The notes below the pieces were generated by a model. It was given only the letters and a program-made list of their open reading frames with translations. It had not been told where the DNA came from and searched no databases. The position numbers were made by a program, and so were the translations under genes. Source: Saccopteryx bilineata (Eukaryota > Chordata > Mammalia > Chiroptera > Emballonuridae). From it: 64,000 bases of DNA. The stretch spans positions 72,270,305 to 72,334,304 of the forward strand of contig NC_089498.1 in the NCBI RefSeq assembly GCF_036850765.1, in the 5' to 3' direction. Of this stretch, positions 10,829 to 24,695 are shown in pieces (the first letter of the stretch is position 1; every line of letters starts with the position of its first letter).

Positions 10829-13800
10829 GTGAGTCTGACCCTCTGCACTTCGGCTCTGGTTACTAATGTCTTCATGATGTGGTGGAACGACCAATTGGGG
10901 ATTCCTGACCCAACATGGCAAATGCAGTTTTTCCTGATGAATCATTAAAATTAAAAGGCTTATGTGAGGGGCTTAATCTGCGGCACGCAGGGAGCCTGGG
11001 GCCTGATCCTGACATTGAAGCATGTATTTTTCCACTGACAAGGGGAGGCTGAATCCCATGGTGACCATCAGATTAGCACTGCCATGCAGTGATGAGAGTC
11101 CTGTGCCCAGCTCCCTCTTTCATGTCCTCACAATGGACCACCAAATGATACTGTTAAATCCATCGCTGCCTAGTCCCAGCCTCTGAAACTTAGTTTTGCC
11201 AGACATCCCAGGCCACTGGTGAGAGAGAAAATAAATTCCAGTTCCGAGAACAAGCAGACAGCTATTGGAAGCAGCCAACCCTTCCACAGCCATTATTGCT
11301 CTTGGAAAGTGTCCGTGGAACTGTGACATAACTTTGTTTTCTGAGGCCCCTTGCTCTCCCTTTGGTTTCTGCCATCTTCACCAGGACACTTATTAAATGT
11401 TCACAGCACTCACAGCCACATAATAGTATATGAAGCTTGGCACATATATTGCATATGGTGACATACTGGGTCCCAACAACAGCCATTTAATTCCATCTGA
11501 CCAAGAGGTGGCCTTCAGGTTTTTTTCTAGAGCATCTCAACTGCTGCTTCATCACAGTGGTTCTCAGAATGTGATGCACGCCCCCTACAGGCCCCAGACA
11601 TCTTCTACTGGGTTCTACTATCCGAGAAGCTTAGCGGGACGAGAAGTGGAAAGAACAGATGGAGTAACAGGCCCAGAGCAATGATAAGATGCACCATGTT
11701 CCCACAGAGTGAAAGGCAGAGCAGGCGGGTTCTGGAACCCAAATGGTTCAGCTGATCTTTGCACACTGATTACCATGATCATGAATAGAAAATACCAGAA
11801 TCCATAGGCTTCTATCTAGCACCAGTTCCAGTCTCCAAAAGCAACTCAGTTTGTCCCGCATGTTTTATAAACAAGAGGGGGCAGGAAGACCTGCACAGAC
11901 TGGACTGTCCGTGGGACCACTGGGTCTAGAAACCACTGGAATTAACAGACCCACTTTCCGAAATGTGCCGGCCCACCAGGCAGGCTATGAAGCCCACCTC
12001 CATTACTGTGGCATCAAAGAATTTAGGCCACTAAAAAAATTGATCATTCCACCTTCTAGTTGGCATACTAACCTCCTTTCTAATGTATTTCTAAAGTGTT
12101 CTGTTTTTCTTTGTCATATTCAATTAATACTTTTTAAACTTTTTTCTCAAGACGTTTTCAGTTGGCTTGAGGCACTGAGCCATTTGAGGGCTGCAGCCCC
12201 AGCCTCAGTGGTGACTATTGCTCCAGCAGTGGGGGCAGGGCGGCAGACGCCTGCGTCACAGATGGAGGGGCGGGGAGAGGCTGGAGGCACTGATGGTTAA
12301 GGAAGCAAGGCCACCGAATGAGCCAATAAGGCTGTAGGGATCTGTGGGAAAACATTTCTTCTCCACTTCCCTTTTCTGAGGTTTTACACACTTTCCTCGG
12401 CCCATATGTAAACTAGCAATAAGTCACTTAGGAAAGTCCAGAAAGCAGTCAAGCTACATGAACCTTCTCTTGAGTATGGCAAAGAACCAACTGACTTATT
12501 CCATAGAGCAGGCTACTGAGTCAAGCAAAGAACAGCTTTTCTCTCCCTCCAAGAGGTCTGACTCTCCAGTTGCCGGAATGTCCTGGAAGGGTCCCTCCTA
12601 CAGCTCACCCCCGCTCAGGCCTCTTTCTTCCATCAGCCGATTAGGATTCTGGGGGGAGATATGAGGGCTTGGAAACAAAGCCTCCAAAACAAAGGAAGGT
12701 CCAAGTAGAGTCGGCACTTTGCCATAGACAGTTTTGGGGTTCTTTTCTGTTGCCTGGAAGCTCAGAATATTGACACTTTGGTCAAGGTAAGAGGCCAGAA
12801 GAGCTTAGGTGACAGTCTGATCAGAAGTTTCAGTGTTGCTTGTAAAGGTGAAGCCAGAGATGCTCAAAGGCCCCTGTCCCCACCAAGTGTGGAGGGTGGC
12901 TGCTGGCCAGCCCCCTAACATTAACACAGGTCCCACCATGTGTGTGTACCGAGCCTGTTGTCCTATCGTATAGTGACTTGAGACGCAGTCTTAAACATTG
13001 CTCCTCTGTGTTCCTCCAGAGTATGGTCTCATAGCCTCTTTCCAATTCATGGAAGGAGGACGCTCCTTGTAGTGGTGGACAAGGCCCAGAGCCCCCGGGG
13101 ACAGCGTTACGAGGGGATGCACGTGCCCATGAAAAGAATGTCCTGTCCTATCACTGAGGACCACTTCTTGTCCCTTCTTCACAAACCTGTGAATTTGGCC
13201 TAAGAGCCACTTTTAAAAGGGAAAACTCCATCAAAGGATAAAGGGGGGTATGAATTTGGCAGTTGGGGCATCAGGCAGTGTAGCTGCCTGCCAGCCACAG
13301 TCAACTGAAAGGTCTGGGTGCATGCAGTGAGGCTACCGTCACTCCTGAGATGTGCCACCGGGGAATGTGTGTGTGCACACTTGCACGTGTGTGAGTGTGT
13401 GTGTGCATGTGCATGCAGAAGTCTCTTGCTTCCCCAGGCCCCCTTACCTCCCTGCCAGCCCTTCCTCTCTCTCTTTTTGGGCCTGGCTCTTCCTTCTTTT
13501 ACTCCTGCAATATGGCTCCCCCATATTGCTCACTACATTATAACAATCCCATATCCCTCATCCTAGCCCTTTCACTCCCCAGTTTTAATTTATTTCCTCT
13601 AAAATCAATTTTTATACATGCGTTTTGTCTAAAGAAACCTCTGCAGCTTGACTTTCTCTGTGCCCGCTGGAATTCTCTCTTTGTCGGGGCCTCTGGGAGC
13701 AGGGAGGATGTAGGTGAAGCTTCTACTCTACTGTCTTCAAAGGGCACCCAACGTGAAGCCATTTTTTGTGCCCTTGGTGCATGACACCACATAATGCAAG

Positions 13801-14389
13801 TTACCCATCCTAAAAGTCAGGACCAGGAGACCTCTGTCACCCACAGGCAGATCCAGGACCGGAACTCCCCCAGGCTCTGAGAGCCTTGTCCCCCTCTGAA
13901 CTCGGGAAGCTGAGCTCGCTTTCACACTCGGGCCCGGCCCAAGGAGAACGAGGGGCCGCATTCCTGAGAGGGTTTCCCGTGGGGCTTTCCACCCAAACTG
14001 GCAGTGGCTTTGCTTGTCCACTGTTTGGAGATTATCCATGTCATGATGTTCCCATTGCCGGGAGGATCTCAGAGCCAGAGTAGTTATTCCTGATTGATGT
14101 GCATAAACTTGTTTCCTCTTAAAATAGATCATTTTCTAAGTAATCATTTACAGTTTAGAAAGCTCACCTAGAACAATGTGTTGGCAATTACAGGGAACCT
14201 CAGGAATCAAGAAAGTTGAGTAATTTCTAAAGATCCTGGAAAATATCAAAAACATTCTTATCCTTTTCCTCCCTCTAACAAAGCCCTAGCCTTCCGTGAC
14301 AGGACACAGTGACACAACAAGCCCATACCTCTTATGGCAACCTTGACCCCTATACTAGCTACCAAGAAATAATAATTGCTGTTGCCGTT

Positions 14390-14592
14390 ATGAAGCAGCT
14401 ATCATTTACTGAGCACGTACTATGTGCCAGTGTCAAGCACTTACACAAAGTTTTGAGGCAAGTGTTATTATCCACATTTTACAGATGAAGAAACTGAGGC
14501 TTGGAGAGGTTAAGTGACTTCCCAAAGTCACACTGCTGATAATAGGCACAGCCTGCTTTGGCTTTAAGCCTTTGCTCTGATCAATATGCTGC
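14390..14592 (+). repeat. MIR SINE, nearly full core
   Basis: It reads through the canonical MIR order: 'atttactgagcacgtactatgtgccag', 'aagcactt', 'attatccacattttacagatgaagaaactgaggcttggagaggttaagtgacttcccaaagtcaca'. It is the best preserved MIR in the window. Confidence 0.9.
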
Positions 14593-14967
14593 CCTCCTTC
14601 AGGGTCTTGTGGCCTTGGAGGAGCACTGTGGGAGCATCTGGCCTTCTGTAGGGGATAGGAGTTCCCAGAAAGAGTCCCCAGGGGCATATTTGGCCCCTTT
14701 ATAAGGAAACCAAACCTCGGAAAATCAAAACTCAAAGTCATTACTAAGAATTCTGCACAGCCCTTCTTTAAATGAAGAGTGACTCTGACAAGTGCAAAAT
14801 AGATTCAATTTAGAAAGACGATGTTTCCTGAAGGTTTTCAGAAACAAATGAATTTCTTGAGCCAACTTGTCCATAAGCAAATAGCTGCCTATGGCTTTGG
14901 ACTGGGATGCCAGAGACACCTAGAATAGCAGGACCCAGCTGAGAGCCAGGGGCCACCCCTGAGACCT

Positions 14968-15196
14968 GGACACACATGTACACATGTGCTCTTGAACACG
15001 CAGCACCCACTCCTACATGCACATACTGGTATCCAAATGCCCAAGCACATTCTCACACACACTTCTGTATGTACAGGCACAGTTGCATACACACACATGC
15101 ATAAGCAGGTACCCATACATTCATGCACACATATGTACAACCATGTACGTGCACACTTGCATACCTGCTGTGTTCTTATACACACACACACACACA
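14968..15196. repeat. Degenerate (CA)n microsatellite region
   Basis: The stretch alternates cacaca/tgcaca with interruptions and ends in a pure (AC) run at about 15181-15197. It lies inside a COL13A1 intron and creates spurious open frames on both strands. Confidence 0.8.
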
Positions 15197-15618
15197 CCCC
15201 AGGGCTCTCAACAAAAGTCACCTTGCCTCCTAATAGAATATCAAAGGGACAAAAATCAATTGGGACAAAAGTTGTCAGGCCAAAGTCTTTCAAAAATATA
15301 CCCTCAAAGAGAAAGAAGTAAGTCCCCTTGTTGATCATAGACCGCCCTGGGCTCAGTAGTAGCAAAACTGGCCACCAGTGTCTTTCCTCTGCATTTCCCT
15401 CCCCCTCACCTCTGGGCCCCTCTGCTCCCTCTCCCAGGCCTCGCTCACCTCCCTGCCCTCCCCACCCGCTTTAGCCAAATCCTCGGGTTCTCAGAGGGGT
15501 GGCAGTGAGCACTGACCCCAGACCCTACTGGGGAGACTGTCCTAGTTTAGGGAAGCTATTTTCCCCTCTTTAATTTTTTCTTTTTCTGTCTTTAACCTTA
15601 ACACATGAACGATGCTAA

Positions 15619-16663
<1,045 letters not shown>

Positions 16664-16741
16664 GGACACCGAGGTTTTAAAGGAGAGAAAGGGGAGCCTG
16701 GGTTACCAGGGCTGGACGGACTGGATGCCCCGTGCCCATTG
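16664..16741 (+). CDS. COL13A1: COL13A1 exon, 78 bp, second exon ending GLDAPCPL (optional?)
   Basis: Acceptor GTGAACAG precedes and donor GTATGG, which departs from consensus, follows at 16742. Twenty-six codons start GHRGFKGEKGEPGLPGLDG and end LDAPCPL. The last 21 coding bases and the donor are nearly the same as in the exon at 15664, differing mostly at third positions. Both exons are in phase 0 and of 3n length. They could be mutually exclusive alternatives for entering NC4, or both could be included, putting an extra APCPL cysteine inside the helix. The weaker splice sites suggest this is the minor exon. I cannot tell from sequence which is used. Confidence 0.8.
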
Positions 16742-18952
16742 GTATGGCATCACCCTCCCCTGCCTGCATGGCCAGTGTGGGCTTCCCCGCACGTGTGGTT
16801 CACGCCTGCATGCCTCCCCACCACCCTTCACCTCTTCCTGCTCCATCCATCCAGTCTTCACTTCCTGACTCTTCTCCGGAGACACCAAGGGTCATCCTGC
16901 CTTGGCTGGTTCTCGGGAGCTCCTGCCACGCCCCCCTCTTGCATGCAAAGTTTGCAGGGATGTTTTCTTGGCTTCCTCCTGCGGCTGCTTTAAAAGCAAT
17001 CACCTTCATGTGAGCCATCCCTGCCCAACCCAAAGCCAGCATGGGCTGTACCTGATCCTCCCTTCAGAAAATCCGCCACCGGAGAGAACTAGGAAAGCGG
17101 GTTCTCTGGGCAGGTTCTTAGGACTGTCCCTCTCTCCTACACACACTGCCGTTGGCCTGGCCAGCACTGGCTGAGTGTCTGGCACATTTGACACAGATGC
17201 CAGAATCAGCCCCACATCCCTCCCTGCTCCAGCAGCTCACGGTTTGGCAGGGGGCAGATGGGCAAGCTTATAAACATGGGTACCGTGAGAAGTTCTAGAA
17301 CCAGGGTAGAGAAGGAGGCCACCCTGGCCATTCTGTCGGGCCTGGTCCGGGTGTGCCGCCCCAGTGGTTCTGCCTGACCTAGGGGATGCGGATGGTCCAG
17401 GATCAGGGTTTATCCTTTCTGCTTAAACCCCAAAAGACACTACAAGACCCCCTTCATTTCCCTTTCTTTCATCTTCAGCTGGTTCACCCCTGAAAAGCCT
17501 GGAAGGGCACAGAGATGTTGACATGAAGTTAAGGAAGAGAACAGAGGAGATGGGGAGGTTGGAGGGAGGGGGAGACATTCAGGACCCTTCACCCCAGCAG
17601 GTCCCGGCCTATGGCAGCAGTTCCGTTCCCACCTGGCCCAGGCCTCTCTAGGCAGGGGCCTAGACCACCACGCCCCCTTCAACTTATGCAAAGGAAGCAG
17701 AAGGTGGCACTTCACTTCAAGGCAGTTGGCACTAAAGTTTCCTGTTCTCCTACATTTCCCCGGGATGTTTGGAGTTCATGGAGCTATTTTCATACAAGTG
17801 ACAGTCAGGTGTGAGTTCCAGCCCCACATCCCCACCCTCGGGTCACACAGAAGTTATCTTTGAGCAGAAGAGAAGTTATTTTAAAAAATATGCTGTGTGA
17901 CTCTGAGAGATGACCATAGAGCCCCTGCAAGGGACTTTCTAGGGAACTTTTAGATCAACAATAAAAGAACAGAACAAGCACGTAGAGTGGCATGCCTCCC
18001 GGCCCTCGTTTCTGAAACCCTTGCTTGCTGCCCCCGCAACCCCGCTGCCCAGCCTGCCGAAGCCTGAGCACGCAGCACGCACAGGCGCCTCTCTCGGCTG
18101 TGGGACACCCCCTTCCCTCCATTCGTCAGCCAGGTATCCCTCTGCCACATCCCTTCCACAATCTGGGCACCTTGAGTTCTGCCAGCTGCAGCCTGGCCTC
18201 CCTGCTCCTCTCTCACTCATCACCATCCTCCTCACCTGCACCGTCCTCCTCTGTCCCCCTGCCACCATCCATGTGCCAATGGGCATGCCACTGTGGCCAG
18301 CGGAGGCTCCTCTCCCTTCCAGAGTCCGTGTGAAATGGTGCCCCATGTCGGGTTGGGGCAAGGGGCATTGGTTGTCGTGAAACCCTGGAGTGCACCACCT
18401 CCCCTTGCAGACCCTCCTTCACTCACAGGGGACAGTGAAGGTCGTATTTATTTGACCCTTAATGCAAACTAGCATATTCTCCAGTAACATCCCTCATTGA
18501 TGTGTCATTTGTCTATTAATTTTGCTGTGAGGGTGTACCTATCTTCCCTTTATTTCTCCTTGCTATTTCCCCATCTCCTGCATTGTGTTATTGTGGGCAT
18601 GGGGGCAGGGGGTGCTATTGGTCATGATTTTTAGTATAAGATAACTAGACTTCTTCTGCCCTCCGTGCTAGCTGGCTGCCTGCTGAATGCCAGGTGAGAG
18701 GTTTAGGCACCTGTCACAGGTGGATGAAATTGGTCTGGGACACAGAGGGCTCCATTCAATCTCCTTGTGGCTGACCACTTCCTCTGATCCCCTGAAACCC
18801 TGTGTCCATCCCTTCCTCTGCCATGGAGCCTGGAATTCTAGAATCTAGACGTGAACTGAGAACCTGATCTTTACCCTGACTCAGCCTCCCCTCACCCCAC
18901 CTTGTCTCTCAGAGATTCCTTGATTCCCCCAGGGCCCCAGAGGATGGGCCAT

Positions 18953-19021
18953 CCTGAGCTGCAGGTGCTCCACGTCCTGAGCTGCAGGTGCTCCACGTCC
19001 TGAGCTGCAGGTGCTCCACGG
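18953..19021. repeat. Tandem repeat, 3 x 23 bp
   Basis: The unit CCTGAGCTGCAGGTGCTCCACGT occurs three times head to tail, the third copy differing at its last base. The near identity of the copies suggests recent replication slippage. It is intronic in COL13A1. Confidence 0.95.
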
Positions 19022-19269
19022 GTGCCGCACGCAAAGGCGACAGTGGCGCACAGTCAGTTCCCATCCTGCCGCCGCCTCCTCTTCCCAAATTCCCAGCAAG
19101 CCTTTGTCACCTTGCTGAAGGCACCTCGGGGCCATGCCCCTTTGTGTCACCCCTTAGTGATTTCCAGATGAGAACTGCCTAGACCCTCTCCTCCCACTGC
19201 TGAGGAAGGGAAAGAATAAGAGTGGGAGAACTGGCGGCCACCTTAGCCATCACATCATACAGCCCCGCC

Positions 19270-19380
19270 TTCCCCAGGTTTTACAGAGGAGGCAACTGAG
19301 GCTTCCGAGTGCTGAGCGACTTGCCCGTGCACACAGCACTCAGTACAGCTAGAGCAGAGACCCGAGAGTCTTTCTGCGGC
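19270..19380 (+). repeat. MIR SINE fragment
   Basis: Contains 'ttttacagaggaggcaactgaggcttccgagtgctgagcgacttgcccgtgcacacagc', the 3' half of a MIR core. It is diverged. Confidence 0.75.
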
Positions 19381-19678
19381 ACCCAGGTCGCCTCTGCTTG
19401 CTGACCGCACAGGCTAGGACAGCCCCTCTTGGCCTTGTACTGTAACTCTACATGACCCAAGCCCCTGGGAAGACAGATGGACTTGCTTCCTGTGGCCTTC
19501 TGACCTGGAAGTAAGTCCCTGACCTGGAAGAAATAGAAATAGAAAAGGAATAGACAATAGCAGGCGGGCCTCAGCCTGATCAGCTGCCACAATATTTGTG
19601 GGTTTTGTTCCATTGCCCCACCTGCTTGCTGGGCCATTCGGGAGGGTCTGAGTTCCGTGCTTTCCTCCTTCACTGCAG

Positions 19679-19717
19679 GGCGAAGACGGCTTACCAGTCC
19701 AGGGCTGCTGGAACAAG
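19679..19717 (+). CDS. COL13A1: COL13A1 last coding exon, 39 bp (GEDGLPVQGCWNK)
   Basis: Acceptor CACTGCAG precedes and donor GTAGGT follows at 19718. Thirteen codons encode the C-terminal NC4 residues GEDGLPVQGCWNK, the recognisable end of collagen XIII. This is the sequence that identifies the gene. The second NC4 cysteine sits in GCW. The stop codon is not in this exon; it is the first codon after the next acceptor. Confidence 0.96.
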
Positions 19718-21716
19718 GTAGGTCTTCCAGGGTTCACTGTGCCTCAGGGGCACAGGCACACTGGGGCTCTCTTCTCAACAGTGTGATAAGCATGCACAAT
19801 TTCCACCCTGGGCCTTTCTGCAGATGAGGCAGCAAGACATGGGTTGAAAAAGAAATGATTCCAAAGGCTGGGTGCCCATTAAACATCCCACATCCTGTGC
19901 ACACTTGGAGAACATTTAAAAACGCTTTTCAAGGCATCAGCAAACACAGTGAATGGGATTCCCATGTAGCCACACAGATGACATCTGTGTGCTTTGTGTG
20001 GTTAATTTATCCAGTATCTTTCCTCCAAGGAGCTCTAGACCTTGTTTTAAAATTAGCTATCATTAGCCACTCTCATAGTGTTCATCTGAGGTCATTTAAG
20101 CCATATGATGACATTTATCCAGATGTAAGGAATCTAAATTTCTTAAACTATAAATTCACATGGATTCTATCTCCCCACACAGAGGCTGGCCAGCTTACCA
20201 CCACCCTGCCCTTGAACATAAACTGTCAGGGCTTCATGCTTCCACACATGAGTCCTGCAGCCCAAAATTTCTAACAACAATGAGTTTTCACTTATTCACA
20301 CTTGCCCTAGTATTTGTCATCATCAAAGCCATCTGACCCCACAGAGTGTGCCCATGCACACAACCACCACACTCAGCCACGGCCCCCAAACACAACATTC
20401 CCCAGCCTGACCAGAGCCATCGGTTTGCTATTCCAGAAGGCTGGCATGGTTCCTGGCAAAGGTGACACTTTTGTCCCACCATCAAAGACTTTTCAGAGCC
20501 CTAGCAACCCTGGCCAGCTAGCTCAGTGATAGAGCATCAGCCCAGTGTGTGGAAGTCCTAGGTTCGATTCACAGTCAGGGCACACAGGAGAAGCACCCAT
20601 CTGCTTCTCCACCCTTCATCCTCTCCTTTCTCTCTAGCTCTCTTCCCTTCCCACAGCCAAGACTCCATTGGAGCAAAGTTGAACCGGGTGCTGGGCATGG
20701 CTCCATGGCCTCTGCCTCAGGTGCTAGAATGGCTCCGTTTGCAATGGAGCAATGGCTCAGATGGGCAGAGCATCGCCCTCTAGTGGGCATGCTGGGTGGA
20801 TCCTGTTGGGCACATGTGGGAGTCTGTCTCTCTGCCTCCTAGCCTTTCACTTCAGAAAAATACCAATAAATAAATAAATAAATAAGAATAAGACTTCTGA
20901 GCCCTCTACTATGTGGGCTGCAAGTATTGGTTCTTATTCATAACAGGACTAGAGACACCAACCTGTTGCAGAGTTTGTGCTTAGCTCAGCCAGTCCCGTT
21001 TCAGTGACAGCAGAGTCACACCTCAAATGAGATGAATACGCTCCTCTACACTAAATGTCCAAATTCTCATTAGTCCATGGGATTGGGTAAAAGTGGTGAA
21101 ACCACCTTGGGCACCTATTCGTCCATGATGAGGTACCTAAAGCAGTCCTCACCAGCGAAAGGAAAGCCCAGCACTTGAGGAAGATACCTCCCCAGGAATC
21201 TGTCCCTCCAGCCATGCCTTGTCCTCTAACAAGCTCCCTAGAGCTAGTTGACGTTCCACACAAGCAGATAAGAGGTATGTCGAATGAGGCCTCTTTCCCA
21301 CTAAGAACAAGATTGTCTTCTTCAAGGCTGCTGCTGATGGTTAGGGAATAGAGATGGTTCCACTCTTCAAGAAAAGAACACTGCTATCTAGAGCTACAGT
21401 GCACTAGGGTGCTCATCTCTGTTGGTTCTTACCATAAATTCAGTCTGGGATGCTCAGTAATTCAACTACTGGGCCTCCAAAAGCAGCATAGACAGAAAGT
21501 GCCCTCTAGTGGTCATGAAGGGGCGTGGCAGGAAGGTGAAAGGGGTTTCCCACCTTCAGAGTGCTGTTGAGTACCAGGATCTTCCATCCCAATTGCCCAT
21601 CCAGAGCTACCATCCAATCCAGGACAAGATCTCCCTCTTCTAACACGAGGGAACTAAACACCCAGAGACCCACTACACTAACTCTATGTTGTTTTGTGTT
21701 TGTTTTTGTTTTGCAG
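19718..21716 (+). other. COL13A1: COL13A1 last intron, with a SINE
   Basis: A 2.0-kb GT-AG intron separating the final coding triplet AAG from the stop codon. It contains a SINE at 20507-20888. The acceptor is strong: a T-rich tract at about 21687-21712 ending TTTTGCAG. Confidence 0.85.
20507..20888 (+). mobile_element. tRNA-derived SINE (CCCTGGCC type)
   Basis: The head carries A-box-like TAGCTCAGTGATAGAG and B-box-like GGTTCGATTC, then the body 'cacacaggagaagcacccatctgcttctcc', and ends in an (AATA)n tail. Imperfect flanks AGACTTTTCAGAGCCCT and AGACTTCTGAGCCCT look like an aged target-site duplication. It has more changes than the copy at 51175, so it is older. Confidence 0.9.
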
Positions 21717-22005
21717 TGATGCCTGTAACCTGGGATCAACCTGTGTGTGTGTTTGTACATAGAATATTTATTTTTATACCGTTTTTACTTTTTGAAAATG
21801 TCAGAAATGTGATGCAACTTACATACTATTAAAAAAGTAAAAACCTGCATATTTTGTACAGAAAATGCCAACCTCTCCTCTTTTGTTTACAAAATGTTTG
21901 TATAAGTCTAGGACTCTAACACACTTTTTGTTTCTGATACAATGTTTGCATGATATTTGTGCACACTTATTAAGTATTGAAGCTTAATAAATTATTGTGT
22001 TCTGG
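21717..22005 (+). other. COL13A1: COL13A1 terminal exon: stop codon and 3' UTR
   Basis: After acceptor TTTTGCAG the first three bases are TGA (21717-21719). These end the reading frame directly after Asn-Lys from the previous exon. The remaining sequence is an A/T-rich 3' UTR with a short TG run. It contains ATTAAA at 21828 and AATAAA at 21986, followed by a GT-rich downstream element (TTGTGTTCTGGTG). Cleavage near 22005 is inferred. Because the last exon-exon junction lies directly before the stop, the transcript would escape nonsense-mediated decay. Confidence 0.85.
21986..21991 (+). terminator. COL13A1: COL13A1 poly(A) signal AATAAA
   Basis: A canonical AATAAA about 270 bp after the stop codon, followed by the GT-rich stretch TTGTGTTCTGGTG. 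An upstream weaker ATTAAA at 21828-21833 could serve as a proximal site. Confidence 0.8.
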
Positions 22006-22704
22006 TGCCAAAGGGAGCCAACCAGCGCTAAGGTGCTGGCTAGCTTATGTGTAAATCAAAGACATGAAGGTCCGTGGTATTTGCCAAACACCAGGTGTGT
22101 CCAAGAATGTTTTAAACTCTTATGAATTTTCATTATTAAAAAAAAGTAAAACATAGCCATTCATGATCCTGATTAATCATTAAATTAAATACATTCTTTC
22201 TTGTGAAAGCAGGAAGTCCCAGAAGCAGGTTTCTCAGAAGTTTAGAGTAATGTTTGGAAATGTCACCTTCAACAGAATAAGGAGGGGACTCCATTAAGCA
22301 ATGTCTACTGTACCATATTCCAAGTTCATTACAGTATCATATGAGCACTTAGGGTTCAGCTGTGCTGAACCACCCTCCCGCAGCTCCCAGACTTACAAAG
22401 GGCTATTTGCTACTGCTTTTGCTTTTTGATAGTTTTTTGTTTTTCTTCCTTTGAGCTGCAGCTACGAGTATCAGCTGTTGCAGTTGGCTGTTATTTGATA
22501 GATTTGCAATGCCCAGTCACAACTCACAGTTGAAAAGCTTGCCTCATCTGTCACTTCACTCCAACAAAGAACAGTCAGAAAACAGTCATGAGTCTGGACC
22601 AGATTGGGTCAATCTGCAGTTGTTTTTGTTTTTTAAGAAAGAGACTTTTATTGCTGCCTCTTCGTGGAACGGTGCTTAGTATAGTTTTCAGGAAACTTAT
22701 TGTA

Positions 22705-22845
22705 TTTATTTTTTAAAGAAACACTGATTTGTTGTTCCACTTATTTAAGCATGTATTGGTTGTATGTGCCCTGACCATGGATTGAACCCACAACCTTTCT
22801 GTATTGGAATAGTGCTGTAACCAACAGAGCTACCTGGCCAGGGCA
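22705..22845 (-). mobile_element. Short VES-like SINE, reverse orientation
   Basis: Read on the - strand it begins CCCTGGCCAGGTAGCTCTGTTGG and has the B-box region GGTTGTGGGTTCAATCC followed by 'atggtcagggcacat'. This is the classic short bat VES layout. It is truncated or ends after about 140 bp in an A-rich stretch. Confidence 0.8.
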
Positions 22846-24505
22846 GGAAATCTATTTTAAAGACAAAAGAATTAACTATGGTCATAGCATACAAGTTTAT
22901 TGTTAGATGCTTTACAATATAAGTTGGTTCTTCTAAAGGTCTTGGACATAACAAGCTACTTGAGTAGTTTAAACACCCTCTACATTTTGCTTACATTTAA
23001 AATTCTTTTAATATATCCTCTCTTTGTAGACAGTACATAGGCAAGCTTAAACTCAGATGCTTTCCACACACAGTCACCGAAATGCTAAATTAGTGGGCTT
23101 CACATCCTGAGACCCCTGCCACGTTGTAGGGGGAGGTCTCACCCACAAACTCTTGTGTTAACGCTGCCCAGACCCCAGGGGACCATACTCAGATATTTTG
23201 AAAATAGACAGCTTCCTTCTCTGAGTTTTGGCTTCCTTGTTTGAAAAGGGGAGCACATGAACTAGAGCTGACCTCCATGATCACTGAGTGGAGCTCATCT
23301 GCCCACTCCCCACGGGACAGAAGCCTGAGGGACCCAGGCCCAAGTCCCTGGCTGGCAGCCTTTCCCACTGAGGGGAAGTACTAGAATGCAGGGCTTCCCA
23401 AATAATCCTGCGCTAGCTCCCGTGACCCCGTTCATGGCCGACCTCTCCGTTAGGCACAGCCAGGGACCATGATACTCCCAGAGGCTGAGAAAATATTTTA
23501 ATTTTTATTTCTTTCGAATTCAGAAGAAAAAAATAATATCTAATCATTAATCCAAGCAGGGTTAGATTTGCCTTTCCACCAGAGCAGTCATCAAGCATGA
23601 CTGCTTATCTATTTTATGGAAGGAGGAGCCCGCAGAGCCCCGCCCACGTACCTGCTCCGTGAGACGTGCTCCCCGCTGGCTCTACTGACCAATGCCGCCT
23701 CCCATTGCGTGCTCCTCACCATGGTCTTTTGCTTCCGCACCCCATCTGAGATCCTAAGGAGTCAGAGTGTACCCTGGTTCTTCTAGACCCACTGCCTCAT
23801 TCCTTTTCAGGCTCTTGTTGAGGCAGTCAGAACCCACAGATGATCTCAACATAGAGCCCAACCTTCACTGGAAAGCTCCAAACGCTGAGACTCGGTGTCA
23901 GCTGAACACCCTGGGTAACTGGCCAACAGAAACCTTATACTGGGTCTCAGTCCTGCTGTTGTTCCTTCGCTTGCTCTGCCTCAACCAACACCACAGGGGT
24001 TTGAAGTCCTTCGCAGTAATATAGATTTAAAAAAAATAGAAATGTGTGCAAAGAAAAGTTGAAAATTCAGAGTCAAGGAATGTAATACAGAGGAGTCAGC
24101 AGGAGAACCCCAGACTGGGTGGGGGGGGGGCTCGCACACTTCACAGCAAGCTGCCCGGTCTCAGAAAACAAAGGAGCAGTTTGCCTGGTATCAGGGGCTA
24201 TGCTGCCTCCCCTGTGGGTGGTCGGTCACAGAGGTTTGGCCCCGCGTATGCAAGCACACTGTCTCCCTAAGTAGTAGGGTGTCTGCCTACAATGTCCTCA
24301 GCCATGACCTCCTCCCGTCACGGGGAGAAGCTAAGCTGCAAACCCTCAGCCTCAGCCCCCCCCCCCCCCCCAGCCCACCTCTCCACTTGCCCCTCAACTC
24401 AACTCAACTCTGCATCGAAAGCAACGTGGAGCGATGAGAAGTAGGGAAACATGGTCAGGGAGTTGGCAGAGTAGCTGGGGATCAGAACTCATGCTAGCAG
24501 ATCAG

Positions 24506-24695
24506 GCAGACAGGGGTAACAGTAACCAAAGGAGGGGAGACGCAGGTGCGTGGCAGACAGGGGTAACAGTAACCAAGTGCTCGGACGGGAGACGCAGGTG
24601 CGTGGCAGAGGGCGAGGATCAGGAAGACGGGTAACAGTAACCAAGTGCTCGGAGGGGAGACGCAGGTGCGTGGCAGAGGGCGAGGATCAGGAAGG
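24506..24695. repeat. Minisatellite, three variant copies
   Basis: The phrase 'gggtaacagtaaccaa' followed by 'ggggagacgcaggtgcgtggcaga' recurs three times, starting near 24513, 24560 and 24629. The later copies also carry 'gggcgaggatcaggaag'. Unit lengths differ (about 47 and 69 bp), showing a complex repeat with an inserted sub-unit. Confidence 0.9.

Larger units (their letters stand above)
16742..19678 (+). other. COL13A1: COL13A1 intron
   Basis: A 2.9-kb GT-AG intron. It holds a 3-copy 23-bp tandem repeat at 18953-19021 and a MIR fragment at about 19270-19380. The acceptor CTTCACTGCAG is strong. Confidence 0.8.

Noticed and set aside
14889..15365. 158-codon open frame on the - strand, Cys/Val-rich
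   Set aside because: It is the translation of a degenerate (CA/TG)n region, and similar frames open on the other strand.
23767..24024. 85-codon frame with a hydrophobic C-terminal stretch
   Set aside because: It has no start context, homology or splice support. One hydrophobic stretch is not enough.
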